DNA of 64,000 bases from Streptomyces sp. SKN60 (GTDB lineage Bacteria > Actinomycetota > Actinomycetes > Streptomycetales > Streptomycetaceae): the NCBI RefSeq assembly GCF_026236535.1, contig NZ_JAHTMW010000006.1, positions 248,001 to 312,000 of the forward strand, read 5' to 3'. Position numbers and translations under genes: made by a program. Positions 1 to 8,867 of this stretch are shown piece by piece (position 1 is the stretch's first letter; the number at the start of each line of letters is the position of its first letter). The notes under the pieces are model-generated. The model was not told the origin of the DNA and made no database searches. It saw only the letters and a program-made list of their open reading frames with translations.

Positions 1-818
1 ACGCCTTCCTGACGATCGGCCGGACCTTCCCGGCGTTCTCGTGGCTGCGGCCGCTGCTGCTCGGGGCCCGGCCGGTGGTGCACACGGTGCCGGGCGTGAT
101 GGACCCCCGGCTGCTCGCCCGTACCCGGCCGCTCGGCACCACGGTCGCCCTGTCGGAGTCGATGGCGCGGCGGCTGCGGGCCGCGGACTTCGGGGACGTG
201 CGGGTGATCCCGCCGATGATCCCGCTGGAGCACTGGCCGTCGCGGCCCCGGCCCGCCGGGCTGCCGGTCGTGCTGTTCGCCGGGCACCACGACCCGGCGG
301 GCGGCGCGGAGCTCGCCGTCGACGCGGCGGCGGAGGCGGCCCGGGCGGGCGCCGCGTTCCGGCTGGTCCTGGCGATGCGCGGGCGGCCCGGGCAGGACCT
401 GCACGCCCTGGAGGAGGCGCTGCGCGAGCGGGCCGGGGCGGCGGGGCTCCGGGACGTCGAGGTGCGGGGCTATGTGGACGACATGCCGGGTCTGATCGCC
501 GCGTCGCATGTGCTGCTGTTCCCGCCGGAGTCGATCGGCGGGAAGGCGGACATCCCGCTGACGGTGCTGCAGGCGCTCGCCACCGGGCGGCCGGTGATCC
601 TCAGCGATCTGCCGCAGTTCGCCGACTTCGGCAACGCGGTGCTCCGGGCCCCGGCGGGCGACGCCCGGCGCACCGGTCAGCAGCTGGTGTGGCTGCTCGA
701 CCAGCCGCGGTCCTGGGACGTGCTCGCGGAGCGGGGCCGGGCGGCGGTGGAGGAGCAGTTCGGCCCCGAGGGGTTCGCCGCCCACTACGCGGCGCTGTAC
801 CGGGAACTGCTGTCGTGA
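1..818 (+). CDS. Glycosyltransferase family 4-like protein (5' end outside window)
   Basis: The frame is open from the first base, so the true start lies upstream and only the C-terminal ~271 residues are seen. It looks like the nucleotide-sugar-binding half of a GT-B glycosyltransferase: a strand-plus-glycine turn (VVLFAGHHD), a helix-rich middle, then PPESIGGKADIPLTVLQALATGRPVI. That last stretch matches the donor-binding segment of GT4 enzymes, where a Glu and the following helix contact the sugar nucleotide. It probably transfers a hexose to a glycan or lipid on the cytoplasmic face of the membrane; donor and acceptor are unknown. The stop overlaps the start of the next gene (GTGA), so the two are probably translated together. 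An exopolysaccharide or glycoconjugate locus probably continues to the left. Confidence 0.8.
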   Translation, partial: AFLTIGRTFPAFSWLRPLLLGARPVVHTVPGVMDPRLLARTRPLGTTVALSESMARRLRAADFGDVRVIPPMIPLEHWPSRPRPAGLPVVLFAGHHDPAGGAELAVDAAAEAARAGAAFRLVLAMRGRPGQDLHALEEALRERAGAAGLRDVEVRGYVDDMPGLIAASHVLLFPPESIGGKADIPLTVLQALATGRPVILSDLPQFADFGNAVLRAPAGDARRTGQQLVWLLDQPRSWDVLAERGRAAVEEQFGPEGFAAHYAALYRELLS

Positions 819-2101
819 CCCGGGTGCGCGGGCCCTGGGTGCGGCGGCCCGTGCTGCTCGCTCTGGCCTCGGTGGTGGCGCTGGTCTCGCTGGTGGCGGC
901 GGCCTTCGGCACGCTGCGCCGGGACGAACCGGCCACCGGCCCGCATCTGTTCGGGACGCTGCAGACGGCGCCGGAGCGGGCGGCCGAGGAGTACGCGCAG
1001 GGGCTGCGGATCGCGCATCTGCAGGTGGACTGGAGCCGGTTCGAGCCGGAGCGGGGGGTGTACGACGAGGGGTACGCGCGGCAGGTGCGGGAGCGGCTGC
1101 AAGCCTTCCTGGACGCGGGCATGAAGGTGGAGGCGGGGCTCGGGCTCAACCATCCGCCGGAGTGGCTGGCGAGCGCCTATCCGGAGTCGGTGTGGGTGAA
1201 CCAGTTCGGCGAGCGCAGCACGGCCGTCCCCAATGTGGTGTTCAGCGACCCGGTGCGCGGCGAGGTCACCGCGTACGTGGCACAGGTGCGGGAGCGGATC
1301 GGGCTCGACCGGGTGTGGGCGGTCCGGCTCGGGATCGACGAGAACGGCGAGTTCGCCTATCCGCGGGCGCTGTCGGACGGGCGGGACACCGGCGAGTTCT
1401 GGGCCTACGACCGGCACGCCCAGGCGGCGAGCCCGTATCCCGGCTGGCGGCCCGGGGAGCGCACGTACCGGGGTGCGCCGTTCACCGAGGACCAGGTGGC
1501 CCGCTGGTACGACTGGTATCTGAACTCCCTGGCCGACGCGGTGAACTGGGAGATCGCGCTGCTCGCCGGCCTCGGACACCACGGGCCGGTGAAGGTCCTC
1601 GTCCCGGGGGCGGGTTTCTATCCGTCGGACTACGCGGCCGCGGTCGCCGCGCATCTGGACGGCACGCGGGCGATCCGGCTGGTGGGGCGGGGCGTCGGCT
1701 TCTTCCGTACCCTCGGGCTGCTCGACCACGGCGCGCGGGTGCGGGTGGTGACCACGGCCCTGGTGGACGGCACGGGCCGGCCGGTGGACAACGGCTGCCG
1801 GGCGGGCGATCCGGGCCGGGTGGGCTCGGCCTCCGACGCGACGCTGCGGTCCTGGTCGTCGACCCGCTATGTGGTGGCGGTGGCGCGGGCCGAGGGCTTC
1901 GAGCGGATCGACGGGGAGAGCGCGGGGCAGCAGGTGGCGGCGTACGGGCCCGATGTGATGGCGCGGGCGGCCGGGCAGTTCGACTCGTGCCGGCTCGGTG
2001 ATCTGATGTGGGCCTTCGACCACAATCTGTACGACGGGACGCCGGGTTCGTCGCTCGCGGAGTACGCGGCCCTTGTCAGGCAGCGGGCCGCGCGGCGGTG
2101 A
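815..2101 (+). CDS. Membrane-anchored glycoside-hydrolase-like protein (GH42/TIM-barrel type)
   Basis: The GTG at 815 overlaps the preceding stop as GTGA and gives 428 residues. A short basic N-terminus (VTRVRGPWVRR) leads into one hydrophobic segment at about residues 11-31, which suggests a signal anchor with the rest outside the cell. The body resembles beta-galactosidase-like TIM barrels: LQVDWSRFEPERGVYDEGY near residue 70 is the typical 'man who writes the cause of motion' opening of GH42-like barrels, and RLGIDENGEF near residue 175 could carry a catalytic acid. No residue assignment is certain. Coupling to a glycosyltransferase suggests trimming or sensing of the glycan made by that locus. 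The last 26 bp overlap the 3' end of the opposing methyltransferase gene. Confidence 0.65.
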   Translation: MTRVRGPWVRRPVLLALASVVALVSLVAAAFGTLRRDEPATGPHLFGTLQTAPERAAEEYAQGLRIAHLQVDWSRFEPERGVYDEGYARQVRERLQAFLDAGMKVEAGLGLNHPPEWLASAYPESVWVNQFGERSTAVPNVVFSDPVRGEVTAYVAQVRERIGLDRVWAVRLGIDENGEFAYPRALSDGRDTGEFWAYDRHAQAASPYPGWRPGERTYRGAPFTEDQVARWYDWYLNSLADAVNWEIALLAGLGHHGPVKVLVPGAGFYPSDYAAAVAAHLDGTRAIRLVGRGVGFFRTLGLLDHGARVRVVTTALVDGTGRPVDNGCRAGDPGRVGSASDATLRSWSSTRYVVAVARAEGFERIDGESAGQQVAAYGPDVMARAAGQFDSCRLGDLMWAFDHNLYDGTPGSSLAEYAALVRQRAARR

Positions 2102-2831
2102 GGAGCAGGATGCCGGTTTCGCCGTACTCGGGCAGGGTGCGGTCCTTGGCGAGCCGGGAGATCCGCAGGGCGGTGGTGCGCGGGGCGAACACGGCGCGCA
2201 GCGCGGTCGCGTCGATGGGGCAGGCGGGCCAGACGGGGCCGCTGCCGATGCGGTAGCTCGGCATGCGTTCCATGAAGGCGGCGACCAGGCGGCCGCCGGG
2301 GCGGACGGCGCGGACGAAGATGTCGCACAGGGCGGTGAACTCGGCGCGGTCCTCGGTGACGCTCTCGGCGACGAAGTTCATGGACGCGGCGTCGTACCGT
2401 CCGTCGGGGAGGCCGGCGGCGTCGCCGTGGACGGGGTGGACGCGGGTCAGGGCCTCGGCGAGCGTGGCGGGCAGCGCCGGGTCGAGGGCGCGGGCGAGGG
2501 CGTAGAAGGACTCCCAGCTGTCCTCGGGGCCCTGGGTCAGCTGGCGACGCAGGTAGGCGAGGCTCGCGGCGCCGGGTTCGAGGGCGTCGATGCGGCGGCT
2601 GGCGGCGGCGGCGAGCATCAGCGGGTAGAGGTTGGGTCCGGCGCCGAGTTCGAGGGTGCGGGCCAGGGTGCCGGGCGCGAACCGCCGGTAGAAGGCGGAG
2701 TGGTGGTGGATGACGCCCCGGTCGCAGGGGTGGACCTGGCGGTAGTTCTCGGCCAGGTAGGCGTCGACCGGCCAGGCGTCCCAGTCCGCGTCCCGGTTGC
2801 GGCGTACGGCGGCGGTGTCCCGGGCGGTCAC
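2076..2831 (-). CDS. Class I SAM-dependent methyltransferase (NNMT/PNMT/TEMT-like)
   Basis: The 251-residue product starts at GTG 2831, whose GTGA overlaps the stop of the upstream gene. The SAM-binding fold is visible: motif I is LELGAGPNLYPLML near residue 65, an acidic strand end is RIDALEPG, and later strands are NFVAES and RPGGRLVAAFME. The N-terminal block (DWDAWPVDAYLAENYRQVHPCDRGVIHHHSAFY) resembles the substrate lid of the N-methyltransferase group that includes nicotinamide and phenylethanolamine methyltransferases, and a Streptomyces family annotated after SCO2525. The acceptor is unknown. Strict coupling to the GGDEF-EAL/oxoamine-synthase gene suggests it modifies the product of that PLP enzyme, perhaps an amino ketone. 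This is inference. Confidence 0.75.
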   Translation of the reverse strand: MTARDTAAVRRNRDADWDAWPVDAYLAENYRQVHPCDRGVIHHHSAFYRRFAPGTLARTLELGAGPNLYPLMLAAAASRRIDALEPGAASLAYLRRQLTQGPEDSWESFYALARALDPALPATLAEALTRVHPVHGDAAGLPDGRYDAASMNFVAESVTEDRAEFTALCDIFVRAVRPGGRLVAAFMERMPSYRIGSGPVWPACPIDATALRAVFAPRTTALRISRLAKDRTLPEYGETGILLLTAARPAA

Positions 2832-5800
2832 CGGGCCTCCGGGGGCCGGCCGGCCGGGACGGCGCCGGGGCGGGCGGGGACCTGCCGCTGGAGGGCGAAG
2901 CGCTGGGACACGCCGGTGAGGGTGTCGTTGAGCTGCTCGATCTCCTCGTCGGTGTTGGCGGCGGTGATCTGGAGCCGGAAGCCGACCCGGTCGCGGGGCA
3001 CGAGCGGATAGCTGGCGAGGGTGACGTAGATGCCCCGGTCCCACAGATAGCGGGCGACGGCCTCCAGGTCGGCGGAGTCGCCGAGCGGGATCTCGACGAT
3101 GGGCAGTCCGTCGGTGTTGGGGGTGGCGATGCCGAGGCCGCGCACATGGTCGAGGACCCGGGCGGTCTTGCGGTGCAGATCGGCCCGGATGGCGTCGCCG
3201 CGCCGCTCGTTGACGTCGAGCCCGGCCAGGGCGGTGGCGAGGGAGGCGGTCGGGGACGGGCCGGAGTACAGGTAGGGGGCGGCGGCCACCTTGAGGTGGT
3301 CCTTGAGGCGGCGCGGCACGGCGAGGAAGGCGAGCAGCGAGGAGTACGCCTTGGAGAAGCCGCCGACCAGGACGAGGCCGTCGTAGCTCTCGCCGAGGTG
3401 CCGGACCAGGCTGTTGCCGCGCGAGCCGTAGGGGCTGGTCTCGCCCGGTCCGCGTTCGCCGATGACGCCGAAGCCGTGCGCGTCGTCCACGTACAGCAGG
3501 GCGCCGTGCCGGCGGCAGATCCGGGCGACGCCGCGCAGGTCGGGGTAGTTGCCGGTCATGCTGTTGACGCCGTCCATGCAGACCAGGCGGTTGCCGCCGG
3601 CGGGTGTCTCGCGCAGCAGGGTGTCGAGTTCCCAGGGCCGGTCGGAGCGGAAGCGGTGCAGCCGGGCGCCCTGGGCGCGGGCGACGACGCAGCCGTCGTA
3701 GATGGTGCGGTGGGCGGTGGCCTCGACGAAGACCTCGCCGCCGGCGGCGAGCAGCGGGATGACCGACTGGTGGATGAGGGTGATGGTCGGCAGGAGGAGG
3801 GTGTCGGGGGCGCCGAGGAGTGCGGTGAGGCGTTCCTCGATGCGCGGGTAGAGGCGGGGGCTGCCGATCAGCCGGGACCAGCTGGGGTGGGTGCCCCAGG
3901 CGCGGACCTGGGGGTCGATGGCGGCCATGATCTCTGGGTCGAGGTCGAAGCCGAGGTAGTTGCAGGAGGCGAAGTCGACCAGCCAGTGGTCGCCGACCCG
4001 CAGCCGGCGTCCGTCGACGGCGTCGATGACGGCGTCGCACATGGGGCTGATCCGCTTCAGGCGTTCCAGGTCGCGCCAGCGCAGGTCGAGCCGGGCGGCC
4101 CGGGCGGAGGCGTCCTGGGCGGAGGCGGCCCGGGGCGAGGCGGCCGGGGTCGTCGTGCCGGTGCCGGTGCCCTTCGCGGTACGGGCGTCCCGGGCGGCCC
4201 GCGCGGCCCGCACCGTGCGGGCGGTGCGGGCGGGCGGGGCGGGGGCGGCGCGGTGCAGGAAGGCCTCGGCCTGGTGGGCGGTCAGGGGGCGGGCGAAGAG
4301 GAAGCCCTGGCCGTAGCGGCAGCCCATGTCGGCGAGCAGGGCGCGCTGGTCCTCGTTCTCGATGCCCTCGGCGACCACCTGCAGGCCGAGGACCTCGGCG
4401 ATGCGGACGATGCCCTCGACGAGGGCGACCTGCTGCCGGTCGGTGGTGATGTCGTCGATGAAGGTCTTGTCGACCTTGAGCAGGTCGATGGGGAACTCGC
4501 GCAGATAGCTGAGCGAGGAGAATCCGGTGCCGAAGTCGTCGATGGCGATGGACACCCCGAGGTCCTTCAGGGCCCGCATGGTGGTGCCGATCTGCACGTC
4601 GCCGTGCATCAGGACCGACTCGGTGAGCTCCAGGACCAGGGAGCCGGGGGCGAGCCCGGAGGAGCGCAGGGTGCGCCGGACGACGTCGAGCAGGCCGGGG
4701 TCGCGGAACTGGCGGGCGGAGACGTTGACGCTGGCGCGCAGCGGCGGGGTGCGCGGGTGGGCGCGCTGCCAGCGGGAGATCTCGCGGGCGGCGTGGTCGA
4801 GCACCCAGGCGCCGAGCGGCATGATGTGGCCGCTCTCCTCGGCGAGGGTGATGAACTGGTCGGGCGGGACCATGCCGCGGCGGGCGTGCGGCCAGCGGAT
4901 CAGCGCCTCGAAGCCGGCCAGGGTGGTGTCGGCGACCTGCACGATGGGCTGGTAGCGCAGGGCGAAGGCATGGTCGGCGATGGCGGTGTCCATGCCCGCC
5001 TGGAGTTCGTGGCGGGCGACGAGCCGCGAGTGCAGCTCGGGCCGGAAGCGCCGCCACCGCTTCTTCCCGGCGGCCTTCGCCGCGTACAGCGCGAGGTCGG
5101 CGTGGCCGAGGAGTTCCTCGGCGTGCGCGCTGTCGAGGACGGTGGCGACGCCGACGCTGGTGGAGACGGACACGGCGCCGTCGGTGAGGTGGAAGGGCTG
5201 GCTGAGGGTGTGCACGATCTCGGCGGCGAGCGCGTCGGCGTCGCCCGGGTCGCGGGCGCCCTCGATGAGCACGGCGAACTCGTCGCCGCCGAGCCGGGCG
5301 GCGGTGTCGGTGAGCCGCAGCACGGCGGTGAGCCGGCGGGCGACGGCGACGAGGAGTTCGTCGCCGACGGAGTGGCCCATGGTGTCGTTGACGACCTTGA
5401 AGTCGTCGAGGTCGACGAAGAGCATGCAGGTGAGGGTGGACTCGCGGCGGCCGCGCAGCAGGGCCCGCTCGATGCGTTCGAGCAGCAGCACCCGGTTGGG
5501 CAGTCCGGTGAGCGAGTCGTGGAAGGCCCGGTGGGTGAGCTCGCGTTCCAGTTTGCGCTGCTCGGTGACGTCGCGGAGGGTCAGCACCAGGCCGTGGACG
5601 GTCTGTTCGGCGCGCAGGTTGCTGCACCGGACCTCGACCTCCAGGTCGGCGGCGCCGCCGTGCAGCAGCTTCCAGTCGTCGCGGGCGTCCTGGTGGCCGC
5701 GGGTGCGCACGTCGGCGAGGATCCGCAGGGCGCTGGCGGCGTCGCCGGGGGCGAGGAGTTCGGTGAGCGGGGTGCCGGGGAGCAGGGCGTGGCCGAACAT

Positions 5801-7369
5801 GTTCTCCGCGGACGGGCTGGCGTAGCGGACGGTGTCGTCGTCGTCGACGATCAGGATGACGTCCGAGGTGTTGTGCACCAGGGTGCGGAAGTAGGCCTCG
5901 CTGGTGCGCCGGCTGACCTCCTCGCTCAGTCCGAAGCGCTCCAGGGCGAGCGCGGCCTGCGAGGCGAGGGACTGGGCGGGTCCGGCGATCTCGATCAGCT
6001 TCCGCTCGGTGCCGGCGAGCAGCAGCGCGCCGAGCAGCCGTTCGCCGGCGGCCGGGGCCTGGAGGGCGAGCGGGCACAGCAGGGCGTGGGACTCGGGGGC
6101 GACGGCGGTGACGAGCGCGGGGGCGAGGCGTTCGGCCGGCAGCAGCCGGCTGCCCTCGGCGAGGAGGTCCGGCCAGGACGGGCCGCCGGGTCCGGCGAGC
6201 TCCGCGGTCTGGACGCTCCAGGGGCGCCGGCCGGTGGGCACGGCGATCAGCCGGCCGCGCCGGTCGCGGGCGAGCAGCATGGTCGAGTGCGGGGTGGCGG
6301 GCCCGAAGAGCGTGGTGGCGGCGGTCTCGACGGCGGCGGCGACCTCGCGCGGGCTGAGCGCGGCGACCAGGGAGGCGGCGGCGACCCGGAGGCTGCGCTC
6401 GCGGGCCTCGGCCCTGCGGTGTTCGGCCATCATGCCCCACAGCCGGACGAGGACGAGCAGGAACATCACGGCGGAGAAGATCGCGATGACGGCGATGTCC
6501 CGGTCGGGGTCGCTGCTCAGCGACTGGAAGAGCAGCAGTCCGGGGGCGATGAGGGAGGCGACGGCGAGCAGCGCCAGGCGCCGCTGGGCGATCCCGGGCG
6601 CGGGTTCGGGGGCGAGTTCGGTGAGGCCGGTCATCGACGGGTGCAGGGCGGCCAGGCCCCAGGCGGTGAAGAAGACCACCCAGCCGAGGTCCCACGGGGT
6701 GCCGACCTGCCAGGTGCCGTTCATCTGCTGGATGCCGTAGGCGACGTCGGAGAAGAGGATGCCGCAGGTGCCGAGGGTGAGCAGCTGCACGCTGCGGGAG
6801 CGCAGGCCGCCGGGGACGAGCAGCCGGGCCAGCATCGCGAGCATCAGGACGTCGCCGAGCGGATAGGCGATGGAGATCGCGCGCTCGATCCACGTCATGT
6901 CGGGGGTGGTGGCCAGCGGGGTGATCAGGTTGACCCAGGACAGCAGGGCGAGGCCGGAGGTCAGGATCAGCGCGTCGAGGGCGACGGCGAGGTCGCGGCC
7001 GGCGGCGCGGCGCCGGATGAAGCCGTAGAGGCCGATCGCGAACAGCGGGTAGGTGACGAGGTAGAAGGCGTCGGCGATCGAGGGGAAGGGCCGGTTCTGG
7101 TGGAAGAAGCCTTCGAGGACGTTGTACGCGGTGTCGCCGCTGACGAAGGTGAAGTTGGCGGCGGCGAGCACCAGCCAGGGCCAGCGGCGGGCGGGCTTGT
7201 GCAGGTGGATGCCGGTGAGGATGGCGGCGACGCCGCTGAGTCCGATGAGGGCCCACAGCACGGTGTGCCGGGACGGGAACTGCAGATAGCCGACGGTCAC
7301 GCCGGCGACGAACAGCACGTACAGCGTGGTCCAGCGGCGCAGTGGCCCGGACAGCTGTCGCAACGGCAT
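2828..7369 (-). CDS. Fusion: membrane sensor-PAS-GGDEF-EAL joined to an alpha-oxoamine synthase-like PLP enzyme
   Basis: This is one uninterrupted 1513-residue frame. Residues 1-320 hold about eight to ten hydrophobic segments, 330-480 look GAF-like, and 490-605 a PAS domain. Residues 612-775 are a GGDEF domain with intact GGDEF at 694-698. Residues 785-1038 are an EAL domain with intact EAL at 821-823 and the DDFG loop at 944. Both activities for making and breaking cyclic di-GMP could therefore be functional. An Ala/Arg/Thr-rich linker of about 60 residues (1040-1095) leads to residues 1100-1490, a fold-type I PLP domain of the KBL/BioF/CqsA type: DDAHGFG at 1295-1301 and the Schiff-base lysine K1340 in GGFSKAYS. 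In this superfamily the enzyme condenses an amino acid with an acyl-CoA. The fusion is unusual. A separate internal start near the linker cannot be excluded, but no clear ribosome site was seen. It is coupled by GTGA to the methyltransferase. Confidence 0.8.
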   Translation of the reverse strand: MPLRQLSGPLRRWTTLYVLFVAGVTVGYLQFPSRHTVLWALIGLSGVAAILTGIHLHKPARRWPWLVLAAANFTFVSGDTAYNVLEGFFHQNRPFPSIADAFYLVTYPLFAIGLYGFIRRRAAGRDLAVALDALILTSGLALLSWVNLITPLATTPDMTWIERAISIAYPLGDVLMLAMLARLLVPGGLRSRSVQLLTLGTCGILFSDVAYGIQQMNGTWQVGTPWDLGWVVFFTAWGLAALHPSMTGLTELAPEPAPGIAQRRLALLAVASLIAPGLLLFQSLSSDPDRDIAVIAIFSAVMFLLVLVRLWGMMAEHRRAEARERSLRVAAASLVAALSPREVAAAVETAATTLFGPATPHSTMLLARDRRGRLIAVPTGRRPWSVQTAELAGPGGPSWPDLLAEGSRLLPAERLAPALVTAVAPESHALLCPLALQAPAAGERLLGALLLAGTERKLIEIAGPAQSLASQAALALERFGLSEEVSRRTSEAYFRTLVHNTSDVILIVDDDDTVRYASPSAENMFGHALLPGTPLTELLAPGDAASALRILADVRTRGHQDARDDWKLLHGGAADLEVEVRCSNLRAEQTVHGLVLTLRDVTEQRKLERELTHRAFHDSLTGLPNRVLLLERIERALLRGRRESTLTCMLFVDLDDFKVVNDTMGHSVGDELLVAVARRLTAVLRLTDTAARLGGDEFAVLIEGARDPGDADALAAEIVHTLSQPFHLTDGAVSVSTSVGVATVLDSAHAEELLGHADLALYAAKAAGKKRWRRFRPELHSRLVARHELQAGMDTAIADHAFALRYQPIVQVADTTLAGFEALIRWPHARRGMVPPDQFITLAEESGHIMPLGAWVLDHAAREISRWQRAHPRTPPLRASVNVSARQFRDPGLLDVVRRTLRSSGLAPGSLVLELTESVLMHGDVQIGTTMRALKDLGVSIAIDDFGTGFSSLSYLREFPIDLLKVDKTFIDDITTDRQQVALVEGIVRIAEVLGLQVVAEGIENEDQRALLADMGCRYGQGFLFARPLTAHQAEAFLHRAAPAPPARTARTVRAARAARDARTAKGTGTGTTTPAASPRAASAQDASARAARLDLRWRDLERLKRISPMCDAVIDAVDGRRLRVGDHWLVDFASCNYLGFDLDPEIMAAIDPQVRAWGTHPSWSRLIGSPRLYPRIEERLTALLGAPDTLLLPTITLIHQSVIPLLAAGGEVFVEATAHRTIYDGCVVARAQGARLHRFRSDRPWELDTLLRETPAGGNRLVCMDGVNSMTGNYPDLRGVARICRRHGALLYVDDAHGFGVIGERGPGETSPYGSRGNSLVRHLGESYDGLVLVGGFSKAYSSLLAFLAVPRRLKDHLKVAAAPYLYSGPSPTASLATALAGLDVNERRGDAIRADLHRKTARVLDHVRGLGIATPNTDGLPIVEIPLGDSADLEAVARYLWDRGIYVTLASYPLVPRDRVGFRLQITAANTDEEIEQLNDTLTGVSQRFALQRQVPARPGAVPAGRPPEAR

Positions 7370-7412
7370 GGCGGACGCCCCGATCCGGCGGGAGGTCGTA
7401 TCAGTCCAGTCT

Positions 7413-7441
7413 TGCGGGTGCGGCGGGGCGCCGCACCCGCA
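7413..7441 (-). terminator. GC-rich hairpin, likely terminator of the monooxygenase gene
   Basis: A perfect 13-bp stem (7413-7425 with 7429-7441) closes a 3-nt GGG loop. It lies between the stop of the monooxygenase-like gene and the start of the GGDEF-EAL fusion gene, both on the minus strand. There is no U-tract, as is common in Streptomyces. It probably insulates the fusion gene from upstream transcription. Confidence 0.6.
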
Positions 7442-7463
7442 GGACGGGCCGGTCCGCGGGACG

Positions 7464-7514
7464 GGCCGCCGGGTCAGCGGGCCGTCGGGTCGGCCGGCCG
7501 CCGGGTCAGCGGGC
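7464..7514. repeat. 19-bp direct repeat spanning a stop codon
   Basis: The 19-bp unit at 7464-7482 recurs exactly at 7496-7514, a 32-bp offset. The second copy contains the stop codon of the monooxygenase-like gene (7506-7508), and the first lies just beyond it. It looks like a local duplication of the gene's 3' end. Confidence 0.7.
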
Positions 7515-7826
7515 GAGTTCGGCCATCGCGCCCCAGCCCTGCTGCGGCACCTCGACGTTGATGATCTCGGGGGTGGCGGCGACGGCCTCGCCCATGGTGG
7601 CGAGTCCGGCCCTGAAGTGCTCGGAGGCGACGTGCGCGGCGCCGGCCTCGGCGTCGGCGAAGGCCTCCAGGAGGACGAAGCGGTGGGGGTCGTCGACGCT
7701 GCGCGACCAGTCGAAGAAGAGGTTGCCGGGCTCCTCGCGGGTGGCGCGGGTGAAGTCGGCGACGCGGTCGAGCCAGCCGTCGGCGTGCTCGGGGCGGACG
7801 GTGAAACGTACGGCGATGAAGATCAT
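7506..7826 (-). CDS. ABM/quinol-monooxygenase-like small protein
   Basis: The 106-residue product starts at ATG 7826 (MIFIAVRFTVRPEHADGW). The opening matches the dimeric ferredoxin-like alpha/beta barrel of the antibiotic biosynthesis monooxygenase (ABM) family: a first beta strand, then FTRATREEPGNLFFDWSRS, RFVLLEAFADAEAGAAHVASEHF and a C-terminal strand. Relatives such as YgiN oxidise quinols without cofactor, and others act in polyketide tailoring or heme breakdown. No substrate can be named here. The gene lies 45 bp downstream of the IclR regulator gene on the same strand, so that regulator may control it. In-frame codons upstream of the ATG look non-coding in style, so the later start was chosen. 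Confidence 0.75.
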   Translation of the reverse strand: MIFIAVRFTVRPEHADGWLDRVADFTRATREEPGNLFFDWSRSVDDPHRFVLLEAFADAEAGAAHVASEHFRAGLATMGEAVAATPEIINVEVPQQGWGAMAELAR

Positions 7827-7871
7827 GCGCTCATGGTGCGGGGCGGCCGCCGGCCCGGCCACTCGTGCCGC

Positions 7872-8654
7872 TCAGGATTCCGGCAGGGTCGGAAAGCTCG
7901 CCGTGAAGAGGGGTACGGCGCGGGCGAGGGCGGCGCGCAGCTCGCCGTGCCGGTGGCGGAAGTCGGCGGTGGGCAGGGACACGGAGAGCGCGCGCACCAC
8001 CCCGTCGCCGCCGGGCAGCGGCGGCAGGGCGGTGGCGAGGCAGGTGTACGCGGGGTCCGCCTCGCCGACCGAGACGGCGAAGCCCCGGTCGCGCACCCGG
8101 GCGAGTTCGGCCTCGAAGCGCTCGGGGCTGGTGATCGTCCGGTCGGTGAACCGGGCCATGCCGTGGGCGTCGAGGTAGCGGCGGCGGGCGGCCCGGGGCA
8201 GCTCGGCGAGCAGCGCCTTGCCGTGCGCGGTGGCGTGGGCGCGGGGCTCCGGGCCGGGGGCGAAGGGGTGGGCGGTGTCGGTGACCGGCGCGGTGGTGTC
8301 GACGACGGTGATCCGGCCGTCGCGGTAGGCGGTGAAGTAGGCCTCGGCGCCGGCGGTGCGGCGCAGCTGCCCGAGGAGTTCGGCGACCGGGCCGCCGAGC
8401 TCGCCGAGTCCGTGGTGCCGCTGGTAGGCGCGGTGCAGGGCCGGGACGCGGGGGCCGGGGACGTACCCCTCGGGGGTGCGGGCCAGATGGCCGCGGGCGA
8501 TCAGCGGACCGGTGAGGTGGTAGACGGTCGACAGGGCGCAGCCGAGGGTCCGGGCCAGCGTCTTGGCGCCGACGGGCCGGTCGGCGTCCGCGACGGCGTC
8601 GAGGAGGGCGAGGGCGCGCTCGACGGACTGGGGACCGATCGGAGACGTGGGCAC
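7872..8654 (-). CDS. IclR family transcriptional regulator
   Basis: The 260-residue product has the IclR layout. Residues 8-65 form the winged helix (SVERALALLDAVADADRPVGAKTLARTLG, recognition segment CALSTVYHLTGPLIARGHL). A C-terminal effector domain of about 180 residues follows, with the family marks HGKALLAELP and RDRGFAVSVGEADPAYTCLA. IclR proteins bind small aromatic or organic acids and repress or activate adjacent catabolic genes. The downstream monooxygenase-like gene is the obvious candidate target. The gene is divergent from the VanW-type gene, and a 213-bp space between them holds the promoters. Confidence 0.9.
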   Translation of the reverse strand: MPTSPIGPQSVERALALLDAVADADRPVGAKTLARTLGCALSTVYHLTGPLIARGHLARTPEGYVPGPRVPALHRAYQRHHGLGELGGPVAELLGQLRRTAGAEAYFTAYRDGRITVVDTTAPVTDTAHPFAPGPEPRAHATAHGKALLAELPRAARRRYLDAHGMARFTDRTITSPERFEAELARVRDRGFAVSVGEADPAYTCLATALPPLPGGDGVVRALSVSLPTADFRHRHGELRAALARAVPLFTASFPTLPES

Positions 8655-8867
8655 CGATCCACCTTAGTTCCCGAGGAATGAGAGGAGCGTCACCGCAGTA
8701 ACAAAAGGGACACTATGGATCTTTTACCCCGATTGGGCGTACCGTCGACGGGTACCCCCGAGCGGAGGACGCACGGCCACGGCCCATGCCGGCCGACCCG
8801 TTCCTCCCGGCCTTCCGGCCGCCCGCCGGGGGACTCCCCTGACGTTCTCACCGCACCGGGAGGGTGT

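Noticed and set aside
3146..7561. A 1471-codon open frame on the plus strand opposite the GGDEF-EAL fusion gene
   Set aside because: It is rich in Gly, Val, Glu and Asp with no domain or ribosome site, the usual antisense shadow of a high-GC coding region. The opposite strand carries clear domains over the same span.
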